Below the pieces are notes generated by a model. That model ran no database searches. It was not told the origin of the DNA and saw only the letters and a program-made list of their open reading frames with translations. A stretch of DNA of 64,000 bases from Limosilactobacillus sp. (GTDB lineage: Bacteria > Bacillota > Bacilli > Lactobacillales > Lactobacillaceae). The translations under genes were made by a program, and so were the position numbers. The DNA is taken from positions 1,364,001 to 1,428,000 of the forward strand of contig NZ_JAKVPE010000001.1 of assembly GCF_022482365.1 (NCBI RefSeq), read 5' to 3'. Shown here one piece after another: positions 25,217 through 33,992 of the stretch (within the stretch, counting starts at the first letter, position 1; each line of letters opens with the position of its first letter).

Positions 25217-25900
25217 TCAATTTGGCTCCTTTACTAATTTGGTTAACGTCTTTTTCAGATCCCCCGGCAGGGCCAGCGATCGGTCGGCGATGCCCGCTGG
25301 AATGTTAATTTCCGTTGGCAAATTTAATGTAAGATAGTGCCAGCGGGGATGGGCTGCGACCATTTCCATCAGCGGCTGTTTGATTAATTGGTTGGCCGCC
25401 CCGATCCCGAGCTCGAGCTGGACCAAATTCTTATCGGCATATCGTTGGAGAAAGTCTTGACAGGCCTGCTGCTGGGCCTGCCATTCGGGGCTCTGCATTC
25501 GCAGGCCAAAGAAGTTACCCTCAATTTCCCACAGTCGGTGCGGCTCAAAGCCGTTCAGTTGAAAATGTTGGTCGGCGTTGGACGTAATCACAAAGTAGTC
25601 CCTCTCTCCCACCAACTGCTTGAGCAGCCGGAACTGGTCAGCACCGTGATAGTCATCGATAAGATATTGATGCAGCTTCGCCATAAATGCGCGACGTGCG
25701 CCCTTGGGCAGGTAGGCCTGGGCCCCCTGAAGAATACTGGTGATTCCATACTCCGCGGAAAATTCACCGAAGTAGCGGTGAAAGGCGGCGTTATTGGCAA
25801 AGATATTGTAACCCTCGCTAATCGAAAGACCGTTGCTGGCGCTGATTAGAATTGCATCGGCGGTCCGCAGAAGCTGCTGGGCATTTTCAATCGCATCCAT
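25217..25900 (-). CDS. Short sirtuin-like paralogue lacking the zinc module
   Basis: 227 residues from ATG 25900 (GAGGAG 9 bp upstream). It repeats the plan of its neighbour: DAILISASNGLSISEGYN, FVITSNADQHF, LWEIEGNFFG and LVQLELGIGAANQLI. The catalytic HG is EG here, and the region that holds the four zinc cysteines is reduced to about 20 residues with a single Cys. So it is either a non-catalytic partner or a divergent NAD-binding enzyme. It is transcribed first in the pair and divergently from a TetR regulator. Confidence 0.75.
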   Translation of the reverse strand: MDAIENAQQLLRTADAILISASNGLSISEGYNIFANNAAFHRYFGEFSAEYGITSILQGAQAYLPKGARRAFMAKLHQYLIDDYHGADQFRLLKQLVGERDYFVITSNADQHFQLNGFEPHRLWEIEGNFFGLRMQSPEWQAQQQACQDFLQRYADKNLVQLELGIGAANQLIKQPLMEMVAAHPRWHYLTLNLPTEINIPAGIADRSLALPGDLKKTLTKLVKEPN

Positions 25901-26049
25901 TCTTCCCATCTCCTCAACAAGTTGTATAATTATGGACAGGTTGTCTTGAAATTCATGTAATCAATTTAGCGCAAGAACCAAAAAGGGAGAAGCACACAGT
26001 CGCACGGGCTGTCCACTCCTCCACAGTTTTAAGAAAGTGTCGTGAAATT

Positions 26050-26649
26050 ATGTCAATGAGTCGCAAGCGGGATCGCCGCACCATCTACACGATCAACCTG
26101 ATCAAAGATAGCTTCGTCGACCTAATTCAGAAAATGCCCTACGCCCAGATCACCGTTACCAAGCTCTGCCGGCAAGCCGAATTAAGCCGCTCCACCTTTT
26201 ACCTGCACTTCAATTCGATCACCGAGGTCTTAAATGCCGTCCTCGATGATGCCCTCGTCTACCTTCCCGATGATCATTCGGCCGACGTTTCGGTAGCCAC
26301 CGCCTCGACCGATTACCTGAAGCAAAATGAATCACTCATTCCCGCCTGCCAGCGCATCGGCAATTCGTCCAAGTATCAACAGCTCTTGATGGATCCGGAC
26401 CTCAGCGAGTACATCATCGGCAGAATCATGGCCCACGAACGTTCCCGGGTGATCCCTTCGATCCAGGAACAGACCGGTCTTCCGGCCAAGGACGCCGAAA
26501 AGATCTTCCTTTACATGCTCCACGGTTCCTTTGCGGTCAACCGCGCCCACCACTTCACCAAGGACGCCGAATGGTACCACGAGGTCAAATTGCTGAACCA
26601 GTTCACCCTCGGCGGCTATCGGGCCTTGAGGAAAAGCCACCACGCATAA
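26050..26649 (+). CDS. TetR-family transcriptional regulator
   Basis: 199 residues. The N-terminal helix-turn-helix runs through IKDSFVDLIQKMPYAQITV and LCRQAELSRSTFYLHFNS, typical of the TetR_C_7-like group in lactobacilli. The C-terminal part (residues 70-199) is the effector domain. It is divergent from the sirtuin pair, separated by about 140 bp, and may regulate it. The ribosome site is weak (AAGAAAGTG). Confidence 0.83.
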   Translation: MSMSRKRDRRTIYTINLIKDSFVDLIQKMPYAQITVTKLCRQAELSRSTFYLHFNSITEVLNAVLDDALVYLPDDHSADVSVATASTDYLKQNESLIPACQRIGNSSKYQQLLMDPDLSEYIIGRIMAHERSRVIPSIQEQTGLPAKDAEKIFLYMLHGSFAVNRAHHFTKDAEWYHEVKLLNQFTLGGYRALRKSHHA

Positions 26650-26654
26650 TAGCA

Positions 26655-26700
26655 AAAGGCCCGCTGCAAATCTGTGCAAACGATTTGCAGCGGGTCTTCA
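26655..26700. terminator. Bidirectional terminator
   Basis: CCCGCTGCAAAT (26660-26671) pairs with ATTTGCAGCGGG (26683-26694). AAAAG on the left gives a T run on the minus strand, serving the convergent oxidase gene as well as the TetR gene. Confidence 0.87.
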
Positions 26701-26704
26701 CTAT

Positions 26705-28243
26705 TTACATTTCCATTCCCATTTTCTTGTATGATTCCATGCCACCGAGCCAGAGTTGATCCATTGGAACGCCCCGCTCCTCTGCGAAGGCCTTCATCAG
26801 GGTCATGTGGTCCATCAGGTGGTAGTGCTTGTTCGGCTCGGCCGGATCGACGACCAGGAGCTGGGCCATCATTCCGCCATCCTCGTGTTCCAGGATGTGA
26901 CAATGGTACATGAAGACGCCGGCAACGTTGAACCAGACCTTGAGCAGCACGTGCTCGCCGGGGTTAATTGCCACGGTGTCCTTTAGCCCCAGTTCGTTCG
27001 GGTACGGGGCGTGGCCGTTACGCGACACCACCTCGAAGGCCCCACCGTGCATGTGGTAAGGATGGATCATGCCGGGGGCCGGGTTGGTGTTGTAGATGTC
27101 CCAGAGCTGGACTCGATGCAGCGGCATCTGGTAGTCGATCCGGTCCATCTTGAATTTCTTGCCGTTCATGGCCACCGCCTCGTCCATGCCGTCGAGGGTA
27201 ACGTGGTGGACGGGCAGGTCGGGATCAACCGCCGGGTCCGGGGTTTCAAATAAGGTCTTTGGCAGTTTCGTCTCATCCTTTTCAAATTCATGAATCCGGA
27301 AATGAACCAACGGAACGTCGTCGGAGTAGAGGATCACCTCATCCCCCGGCCGGTACTTGCCAAAGTCAACAATCACTTCCTGCCGTTCGGCACAGGTGAT
27401 CAGGAGCTTGGTTAATTTGACCGGGTGTGGCAGGAGACTAAGGTCACCGGCGATCTGGGTGAATTCTAGATCGTCGGAAAAGTGGAGGCGGAACTCCCGC
27501 CGGTTGGCCCCGTCGAGAAAGCGCAGGCGGACCCGCTGCGTGGTGACGTCAAAGTAAGGATTAATCGTCCCGTTGATCATCGGCGTTGGCCCGGCGACCC
27601 CATCCGGATCATAGTCGGCCCGGTAATCCCACTGGTTATTTTCGTGGAAGCGCCGGTCCTGGAGGATGAGCGGAATGTCGTCGACCCCGTAATTGCGCGG
27701 CAGGGGCAGGCCCGCCTCGTGCTCATCCTGAACGATGGCACCACCGGCCAGACCATGCCAAACCTGCTCGGCCGTTGCCGGACACGGGTGGGCGTGGAGC
27801 CAAACGAAGGCGGCCGGCTGGTTGATCTTGAAGGTCACGTCACGGCTCTTCCCCGGGTAGACCGGGGCGTGACAGCCGCCATCCTCGATTGGCCCCGGGA
27901 TGGCGAGACCGTGCCAATGAAAGGTCGTCACCTCGGGCAGGTGGTTGACCAGGTGAACGTGAACCGTCTTGCCACGCTTAAAGATTACTGTCTTGCCCAG
28001 CAACGCGCCGTTGTAGCCCCAGGTCTTGGTCTTTTCCCCCGGCAGGAGCTGGGTCTCGCCGGGCTGGGCCACGATTGTGTAGTACATGTCGGTGGCGGTT
28101 TCCTTGTCCGGCTTTAAGATCGCCGGAATTTTTAAGGGCTGCTGTTCGGTCTGGGGCGCTTCTAGGGGCACATAACCCGCGTCGTGATAGTCATAGGCAG
28201 CTTCGTCGTAAAAGTAGTTCGTAATAACCTTTCCTTCTGCCAT
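26705..28243 (-). CDS. Multicopper oxidase (laccase/CotA-like)
   Basis: 512 residues with three cupredoxin domains. The four copper motifs are in order: FHWHGLAIPG, WLHAHPCPAT, HPYHMHGGAFE and YHCHILEHEDGGMM, the last giving the type 1 copper His-Cys-His and an axial Met. There is no signal peptide or Tat motif, so it seems cytoplasmic. Such enzymes oxidise phenols, metals or biogenic amines with O2 reduced to water. ATG 28243 has AAAGGGG 9 bp upstream. The C terminus ends in a Met-rich KKMGMEM. Confidence 0.9.
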   Translation of the reverse strand: MAEGKVITNYFYDEAAYDYHDAGYVPLEAPQTEQQPLKIPAILKPDKETATDMYYTIVAQPGETQLLPGEKTKTWGYNGALLGKTVIFKRGKTVHVHLVNHLPEVTTFHWHGLAIPGPIEDGGCHAPVYPGKSRDVTFKINQPAAFVWLHAHPCPATAEQVWHGLAGGAIVQDEHEAGLPLPRNYGVDDIPLILQDRRFHENNQWDYRADYDPDGVAGPTPMINGTINPYFDVTTQRVRLRFLDGANRREFRLHFSDDLEFTQIAGDLSLLPHPVKLTKLLITCAERQEVIVDFGKYRPGDEVILYSDDVPLVHFRIHEFEKDETKLPKTLFETPDPAVDPDLPVHHVTLDGMDEAVAMNGKKFKMDRIDYQMPLHRVQLWDIYNTNPAPGMIHPYHMHGGAFEVVSRNGHAPYPNELGLKDTVAINPGEHVLLKVWFNVAGVFMYHCHILEHEDGGMMAQLLVVDPAEPNKHYHLMDHMTLMKAFAEERGVPMDQLWLGGMESYKKMGMEM

Positions 28244-28268
28244 CTTCCTCAACCCCTTTGGTTAAATA

Positions 28269-29588
28269 CTATTGCAGCGAATCCCAAGCCGTCAGGGTAA
28301 CCGGCGTGCTATCTGCCAGCTGCTTAAGCTCATCATCCAGGTACTTGCGATTGATCACGGCCTCATAAGTGTATTCTTCAAACCAGTCCTGGGTCATGAC
28401 GAAGTAGCCGTTGTCACCGTTGTCCTTGCCCCAGCTGTTTTCGATCTTCCAGCGGATCGGTTCACCGTTAACCAGGTCAAAGCCGGTTAGGGTCATGGCG
28501 TGGGAAACCATTGCCTGCCGGGATTCGAGCCGGTCCTTCTTGTCCATCGTGAAGTCAACGTCGAGCAGTTCGGCCCGCCGGAAGAGCTTGGCATCCATCA
28601 GGCCCCGCTTGCGGTCCATCTGCTGGAGGACGTCGTTGCCGACCCAGACAGTTTCACCGGCCTTAAGCTGCTTGATGGCCGCTTCCTGCAGGTACTTGAA
28701 CGGCACGTTGACGAACTTGATCGGGATCCCGCCGGCCACGCTGTCCTGGGTTGGCATTGCGTAAACCTTGTTGTAGGCGTGGTCTGGTGCGTTGGTGACA
28801 ACCACGTAATCATTCAGGTTGGTGGCGAAGTATTCCCGGTAGAACTTCAGCGGTGTCAGGTTGAGGATCTGATGGAACTTCTTGTTATCGTCCTGGTATT
28901 CCAGGTCAAACTTTGTCGGCGGTTCACCAAAGGAGTAGGCGGCGACCTTGTAGACGTCGGCCATCATCTTTTCCTTGGCCGCGCTCAGTTCATCCTCGCT
29001 GGCCCCGTCATTGACCAGGCGCCGCAGTTCCAGAGCGTCCTTTTTCATCATATAGTTCATTACCTCAGCCACATCGGTCGTGTCCTTGGTGTTATGGGTG
29101 TCGGGCATCACGTATTCCGGGACGACCCCGTACTTTTCGATGATCGAAGCGGCGTTGGCCCACTGTCCACCATCGTTTTCGGCAAAGCTCAGGTAAAAGT
29201 CGACGAGCCGGTCGTGGAGCGGCTTCTTGGCCGTGGCAATGACCTTCTGGAAGAACATGTTGGCCCGTTCGATCCGGTCCCAGAAGAAGAGGTAGTTTTG
29301 CGACAACTCAAAGTCCTTGACCTTGTACTTAGTTGCAAACTTGTGCCGCAGCGTGTTCAGGGTCGCAAATGACCAGCAACGGCCACTGTGCCGCTGATTG
29401 GATGGTTTCCCGGTCTTAATCTCGTAGGAAAAGGCCCGGTGCAGGCGAGCACTGGCTGCTGGATCCTCACTGGCGTTCTTGATCCCGTTCTTTTGAACCG
29501 CCCGGGCAATTACGTCGGCATCGCGACGGGCGTGAAAGGCTTGTTGATACTTTGTCACCATTTCAGGTGTTAAGTGTTTTTCAGACAT
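28269..29588 (-). CDS. pepC: Aminopeptidase C (bleomycin hydrolase family)
   Basis: 439 residues. The cysteine-protease triad is visible: RHSGRCWSFATLN (Cys), VSHAMTLTGF (His) and IENSWGKDNGDNGY (Asn). AAGGAGG precedes ATG 29588; the longer frame to 29642 has no site. PepC is a cytoplasmic hexameric thiol aminopeptidase of lactic acid bacteria with broad specificity, here complementing PepN and the C69 dipeptidase. It is only 25 bp upstream of the oxidase gene, so read-through is possible. Confidence 0.94.
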   Translation of the reverse strand: MSEKHLTPEMVTKYQQAFHARRDADVIARAVQKNGIKNASEDPAASARLHRAFSYEIKTGKPSNQRHSGRCWSFATLNTLRHKFATKYKVKDFELSQNYLFFWDRIERANMFFQKVIATAKKPLHDRLVDFYLSFAENDGGQWANAASIIEKYGVVPEYVMPDTHNTKDTTDVAEVMNYMMKKDALELRRLVNDGASEDELSAAKEKMMADVYKVAAYSFGEPPTKFDLEYQDDNKKFHQILNLTPLKFYREYFATNLNDYVVVTNAPDHAYNKVYAMPTQDSVAGGIPIKFVNVPFKYLQEAAIKQLKAGETVWVGNDVLQQMDRKRGLMDAKLFRRAELLDVDFTMDKKDRLESRQAMVSHAMTLTGFDLVNGEPIRWKIENSWGKDNGDNGYFVMTQDWFEEYTYEAVINRKYLDDELKQLADSTPVTLTAWDSLQ

Positions 29589-29644
29589 AAAGATCCTCCT
29601 TGTTCTTTTTGCAAAAGTTAATCTACATCTATGATAACGCAAAC

Positions 29645-29673
29645 AAAAAAATGATGGGCGATTCCCATCATTT
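29645..29673 (-). terminator. Terminator of the pst-phoU operon
   Basis: Minus strand ATGATGGG-aatcg-CCCATCAT followed by TTTTTTG, immediately after the phoU stop codon. Confidence 0.9.
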
Positions 29674-29675
29674 CG

Positions 29676-30380
29676 TTAATCCGATTGTTCTTCGAGTTCC
29701 CGTTTCACCATCGTTGGATCGGCCTTGCCAGGGTTTAGTTCCACCAGCTTGCCGGAGCCACTATAAATAATCCACTCGGCGAGGTTGACGATGTGGTCCC
29801 CCGCCCGCTCCAAGTAGCGAATTACCGCCAGGTAGGTGCCATAGCTCTGCACCGCCGTCCCCCGCTGGAGGGCTCGCATGATGGCATCCTGCTGCTGGAC
29901 ATAAATGAGGTCAACCTTCAAATCCTCGTTGGCAACCTCGTAGGCCTGCTGCTCGTCGGTGTAAACGTAGGCGTCCATCACCCGCTCCAGCATCTGGCGG
30001 ATAATCATCATCATCCGTTCAATCCGGTCTTCAATCTGATCATCATCGACAGTCGCGCTCAGGTTAATGGCCGCCCGGGCAATATGGGTTGCATAGTCCC
30101 CCAGCCGCTCGATGTCCGAACTGGCCTTAAGGATCGAGATAATCTTGCGGAAATCCGTCGCCACCGGCTGCTGGAGGGCCATCAGCTTCAAAGCCTGCTT
30201 TTCAAGGTGGATCTCCTCGTCGTTCAGCTTACTATCGGCACTTAAAACCTGGTGGGCCAGGGCCGTGTTCTTATCGGTGAAGGCCTTCGTCGCCTGGTAA
30301 ATCTGTTCGCTGGCGTCGATTCCCATCTCCATGAAATGTCCACGCAGCCGCTTTAGTTCGTCGTCAAAGATTGCACCCAT
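29676..30380 (-). CDS. phoU: Phosphate signalling protein PhoU
   Basis: 234 residues, all-helical with two PhoU repeats. LMALQQPVATDFRKIISILK and SSDIERLGDYATHIARAAI form the first acidic metal-binding repeat, and IRYLERAGDHIVNLAEW the second. PhoU restrains phosphate uptake through PstSCAB and signals phosphate status. AGGGGGA precedes ATG 30380, 10 bp after the pstB stop; it is the last gene of the operon. Confidence 0.93.
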   Translation of the reverse strand: MGAIFDDELKRLRGHFMEMGIDASEQIYQATKAFTDKNTALAHQVLSADSKLNDEEIHLEKQALKLMALQQPVATDFRKIISILKASSDIERLGDYATHIARAAINLSATVDDDQIEDRIERMMMIIRQMLERVMDAYVYTDEQQAYEVANEDLKVDLIYVQQQDAIMRALQRGTAVQSYGTYLAVIRYLERAGDHIVNLAEWIIYSGSGKLVELNPGKADPTMVKRELEEQSD

Positions 30381-30390
30381 TATCGTCCCC

Positions 30391-31143
30391 CTAACCAAAC
30401 TTGCCGCTCAGGTAGTCGGCCGTTTGCTGTTCCTGCGGGTTCATGAAAATCTCCGCAGTCTTGTTGAATTCAACTAGGTGTCCCTGGTGCATGAAGGCCG
30501 TCCAGTCCGCGGAACGAGAAGCCTGTTGCATGTTGTGGGTCACCATGATAATCGTTAATTGTTCTTTTAATTGTACTAAAGTATCCTCGATTTGCGAAGT
30601 CGAAACCGGATCCAGAGCACTGGTCGGTTCGTCCATCAGGATAATCTCGGGCCGCACAGCAAGCGTTCGGGCAATGCACAACCGTTGCTGCTGACCGCCG
30701 GAGAGGGCCAGGGCGCTACTGTTCAGCTGGTCTTTAACCTCGTCCCAAAGTGCGGCTTGGCGCAGGCTCTCCTCGACACGTGCATCGAGCACCTGCCGAT
30801 CCTTTTCGCCAGCCAACCGGAGCCCGTAGATCACGTTTTCGTAAATCGATAGCGGGAACGGCGTCGGCTGCTGGAAGACCATCCCGATCTGTTGCCGCAC
30901 CCGATAAACGTTGGCCTTGGGCTGGTTAATGTCGATCCCGTGGAAGTTAATTTCTCCCGTCACCGTGGCCAGCTCGTCGTTCATCCGGTTCAGGCTTCGC
31001 AAGACCGTTGATTTTCCGGACCCGGATGCGCCGATCAAGGCCGTAATTTGATGGGCTGGAAATTTGAGCGAAACCTGCTCTACCACCTGTTTAGTGCCGT
31101 AAGCAACGGCTAAATTGTTCACTTCTAAGGCTGTCTTTTCCAT
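30391..31143 (-). CDS. pstB: Phosphate ABC transporter ATP-binding protein
   Basis: 250 residues with Walker A IGASGSGKSTVLRSL, signature LSGGQQQRLCIART and Walker B IILMDEPTSALDPVS. It powers phosphate import together with PstC and PstA. Only one pstB is present, unlike the duplicated pstB1/pstB2 in many relatives. It lies 9 bp after pstA and is coupled to phoU. Confidence 0.95.
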   Translation of the reverse strand: MEKTALEVNNLAVAYGTKQVVEQVSLKFPAHQITALIGASGSGKSTVLRSLNRMNDELATVTGEINFHGIDINQPKANVYRVRQQIGMVFQQPTPFPLSIYENVIYGLRLAGEKDRQVLDARVEESLRQAALWDEVKDQLNSSALALSGGQQQRLCIARTLAVRPEIILMDEPTSALDPVSTSQIEDTLVQLKEQLTIIMVTHNMQQASRSADWTAFMHQGHLVEFNKTAEIFMNPQEQQTADYLSGKFG

Positions 31144-31152
31144 TTCTTATCC

Positions 31153-32034
31153 TCACTTTGCAAATCGCCGCTTCACCAGGTAACCGATCAAGCGGGCTAA
31201 CAGATTGAACAGCAGAATCGTAATAATCAGTACCGCGGCCGCTCCGTTTGAAACCGCCCGAGCATCCGGCACCAGGCCCTCACTGTTGACCTTCCAGATG
31301 TGGACCGCCAACGTTTCCGCTGGCCGCAGCGGGTTGAGAAAGCTGGTCGGGCTAAACGGATTCCAGTTGCCATAGTCTACGGCGGGAGCACTCTGCCCGG
31401 CCGTGTAAATCAGGGCCGCCGCTTCACCAAAGACCCGACCCGCGCTAAGGATCATTCCCGTAATAGTTCCCGGTAACGCCCCAGGCAGGACGATCTTAGT
31501 AGTGACCCGCCATTTTGACATCCCCAATCCCAGTCCAGCCTGTCGTTGTAAGGCTGGAACCTGCTGGAGCGCATCTTCAAAGCTCCTGGTCAGGATTGGC
31601 AGATTCAGAATCGTCAGCACCAAGGCCCCAGCCAGTAAGGAGAAGTCCAAGCCAAATTGGAGAACAAAAACCAGGTAGCCGAAGAGCCCAATGACGACAG
31701 ACGGCAGCGATCCCAGGACCTCGACGGCCAGGCGGATGGCTGCCGTCAACCGATTCTGCGCCGCGTATTCGCTCAGGTAAATCGCCGCGCACAGGGCGAG
31801 CGGCACCGAGACAAGCATTGTCAAAACAACTAGGTAGAGTGAATTGAAGAGCTGGTCCCGGATCCCGCCCCCGCTTTGAAAGGCTTTTGCCGGTGACAGC
31901 AGGAAGTGCCAGGAAACATGCGGCAGTCCCGTTACGAGCAGGTAGGCCAAAAAGCCCAGCACCGCCAGGCCGGTGATCCCGGCGAACAAGAGGATCAGGC
32001 CCGTTGCCAGTTTGTCAGTTTTTTCCGGTCGCAT
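31153..32034 (-). CDS. pstA: Phosphate ABC transporter permease PstA
   Basis: 293 residues with about six membrane segments. GGIRDQLFNSLYLVVLTMLV and VVIGLFGYLVFVLQFG are typical, and GAALPGTITG-like LPGALPGTITGMILSAGR is the cytoplasmic EAA loop that docks PstB. The start is 1 bp after the pstC stop, indicating coupling. Confidence 0.93.
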   Translation of the reverse strand: MRPEKTDKLATGLILLFAGITGLAVLGFLAYLLVTGLPHVSWHFLLSPAKAFQSGGGIRDQLFNSLYLVVLTMLVSVPLALCAAIYLSEYAAQNRLTAAIRLAVEVLGSLPSVVIGLFGYLVFVLQFGLDFSLLAGALVLTILNLPILTRSFEDALQQVPALQRQAGLGLGMSKWRVTTKIVLPGALPGTITGMILSAGRVFGEAAALIYTAGQSAPAVDYGNWNPFSPTSFLNPLRPAETLAVHIWKVNSEGLVPDARAVSNGAAAVLIITILLFNLLARLIGYLVKRRFAK

Positions 32035-32035
32035 C

Positions 32036-32998
32036 TTACCGGACCCCCTTTCGGCTAATCAAACGCAACACTAGGTTAAACGCCAGTGACATCAACAGCA
32101 GGAGGAGGGCTAATGACCACAGAGCGTTGTTTGACACCGTCCCCATCACGGTGTTCCCGATGCCGGTCGTCAAAACACTGGTGAGGGTGGCCGAAGACGA
32201 CATCAGACCCGCGGGCATAATCGCTGCATTGCCGATCACCATTTGCACCGCCAATGCCTCACCAAAGGCCCGTGCCATCCCGAACACCATCGCGGTCAAA
32301 ATCCCGCTCTTTGCACTTGGGACCACCACCCGGCTGATCGTCTGCCAACGAGTGGCGCCCAGACCCGCGGACGCTAGGCGGTACTGTTTGGGAACCTGCC
32401 GCAGGTTATCAATGGTCATCGAAGTCATCGTCGGCAGAATCATCAGGAAAAGGACACAGGTCGCCGCCAAAATCCCGAAACCGGTCCCACCAAACATTCG
32501 GCCGAGCTGGGGTACGATCACCGTCAGCCCGACGTAGCCGTAAACTACCGAGGGGATTCCCACCAGCAATTCAATTACTGGCTGCAAGACCCGATAAACC
32601 CAGTTTGGCAACAGCTCAGTGATGGCAATCGCGCTGACCAGCGCCAGCGGCAAGGCCAGGACCCCGGCGAGGACCGTTACTGCAAAGGAGGTGGTGATCA
32701 TCGGCAGGGCACCGTAGTGGTGATGGCTGGGCCGCCAGTCGGTGCTGGTCAAAAATTCACCGAGTGAAAATTTGTTCGTGGTAAACAGGGCCAGCCCCTT
32801 ATTAATCAGAAAGGCAAATAAAGTTAGTACTAACCCACCGATCAGGAGAATCGCCAGACAGCTCACCAGTTTGCCGCCCCACTCCTGCCTGGTTTCGGCC
32901 GACGGAGCCAACAGGCGGTCGAAGGCTTGGGGCACCTTCTTCTTCCGGCGAAAAAGTGCGGTCGGTTTTGACTCGAAGGATTGGTTTAACTCGTCCAT
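32036..32998 (-). CDS. pstC: Phosphate ABC transporter permease PstC
   Basis: 320 residues from ATG 32998, chosen because GAAAGGAG lies 11 bp upstream; the longer frame to 33031 overlaps pstS. Six membrane segments; FLTSTDWRPS, LPLALVSAIAITELLP and GIPSVVYGYVGLTVI are PstC hallmarks, with TISRVVVPSAKSGILTA as the EAA loop. It pairs with PstA to form the channel. Confidence 0.93.
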   Translation of the reverse strand: MDELNQSFESKPTALFRRKKKVPQAFDRLLAPSAETRQEWGGKLVSCLAILLIGGLVLTLFAFLINKGLALFTTNKFSLGEFLTSTDWRPSHHHYGALPMITTSFAVTVLAGVLALPLALVSAIAITELLPNWVYRVLQPVIELLVGIPSVVYGYVGLTVIVPQLGRMFGGTGFGILAATCVLFLMILPTMTSMTIDNLRQVPKQYRLASAGLGATRWQTISRVVVPSAKSGILTAMVFGMARAFGEALAVQMVIGNAAIMPAGLMSSSATLTSVLTTGIGNTVMGTVSNNALWSLALLLLLMSLAFNLVLRLISRKGVR

Positions 32999-33002
32999 CG
33001 GC

Positions 33003-33878
33003 TTATCTGCTCCTTTCACTGATTTGACCATCCGGCGTCCGTGCCACCTTCATGTCGTGGATGCTGATGTAGTTGGCATCCTTGATGAGGGAATCCTGAA
33101 CCCGGCGTGTTTGCATAAAGCGAATAAAGCTTTTGGTTGCTGCATCCGGCCGTCGCTTCATGTACAGGTGCTCGTAGGACCAGAGCGGCCACTGGTTGGT
33201 CGTCACGTTCGCGGCCGTCGGAGTCACGCCGGATAATTTGACCGGTTGCACCCGTGAATTAATGTAGGCAAACGAGATGTAGCTGATCGCCCCCCGCGTA
33301 TTGGCCACAATTTCCTTCACGGTTCCGTTGGAGTCCTGTTCCTGAGCATTCACTGCGTGCTCACCGGACCTAAGCACCGTCTGCTCAAAGGCGACCCGTG
33401 TCCCGCTGCCGCTTGCTCGGTTAATGACCGTGATCGGCAGGTCAGGACCACCGAGCTGCCGCCAGTTCGTGACCTCACCGGTGAAGATCTGCCGCAGCTG
33501 GTCCAGGGTCAAGTCGTCGATGCCGAGACGGGGATTAACGATCGGGGTAATTCCAGCCACCGCAACGATGTGATCTTGCAGCTTGGCATGATCGATCCCG
33601 TCCTGTTGATCAGCGAAGATGTCGGAAGAACCGACATTCACCGCTCCATCCTGGACCTGGCTCAAACCGGTTCCCGAACCGCCACCTTGGACGATGATGC
33701 TGGCCTTAGTGTGACTCTGCTGATACTGCTCAGCAGCCGCCTCCACCAGGGGTTGGAGGGCGGTCGAGCCGACCACCGTCACCTTGGATTGGGCTGGCTG
33801 TTTCTTGGCGGCTGCCCAGCCGAAGCCGAGACCCACCAGCACTCCGGCCAGCAAAATTCCCAATAATACTTTTCGCAT
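33003..33878 (-). CDS. pstS: Phosphate-binding protein PstS
   Basis: 291 residues. The N terminus (RKVLLGILLAGVLVGLGFG) is a signal or anchor segment with no lipobox Cys. VTVVGSTALQPLVEAAA, VQGGGSGTGLSQV and NRASGSGTRVAFEQTVL are the phosphate-binding loops of PstS. It captures phosphate outside the membrane. It is the first gene of the operon, downstream of a Pho box shared with the divergent regulator. Confidence 0.93.
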   Translation of the reverse strand: MRKVLLGILLAGVLVGLGFGWAAAKKQPAQSKVTVVGSTALQPLVEAAAEQYQQSHTKASIIVQGGGSGTGLSQVQDGAVNVGSSDIFADQQDGIDHAKLQDHIVAVAGITPIVNPRLGIDDLTLDQLRQIFTGEVTNWRQLGGPDLPITVINRASGSGTRVAFEQTVLRSGEHAVNAQEQDSNGTVKEIVANTRGAISYISFAYINSRVQPVKLSGVTPTAANVTTNQWPLWSYEHLYMKRRPDAATKSFIRFMQTRRVQDSLIKDANYISIHDMKVARTPDGQISERSR

Positions 33879-33939
33879 GGTCTCCTCCTAGTTGTCTTCA
33901 CGGTTTTCCTATGATACAAATAAAAGCATAGCAAGCCGC

Positions 33940-33978
33940 TGTAAATGTTTAATCTGCACAATGTAAATGTTGTGTAAA
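33940..33978. promoter_or_regulatory. Pho box: TGTAAA/TTTACA repeats with 11-bp period
   Basis: TGTAAA occurs at 33940, 33962 and 33973, with a decayed hexamer at 33951; all are on the 11-bp spacing of PhoP-type direct repeats (TTTACA on the pstS strand). The array sits between pstS and the response-regulator gene and could control both. Confidence 0.75.
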
Positions 33979-33992
33979 TATTGGAGAAACAA

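Noticed and set aside
24235-25900. Known class M sirtuin/macrodomain operon
   Set aside because: The macrodomain, GcvH-like and lipoate ligase partners that define that operon are not present in the neighbourhood.
28500-29372. A 290-codon plus-strand frame opposite pepC
   Set aside because: It lies entirely within pepC, has no recognisable domain and no ribosome site; codon-bias shadow.
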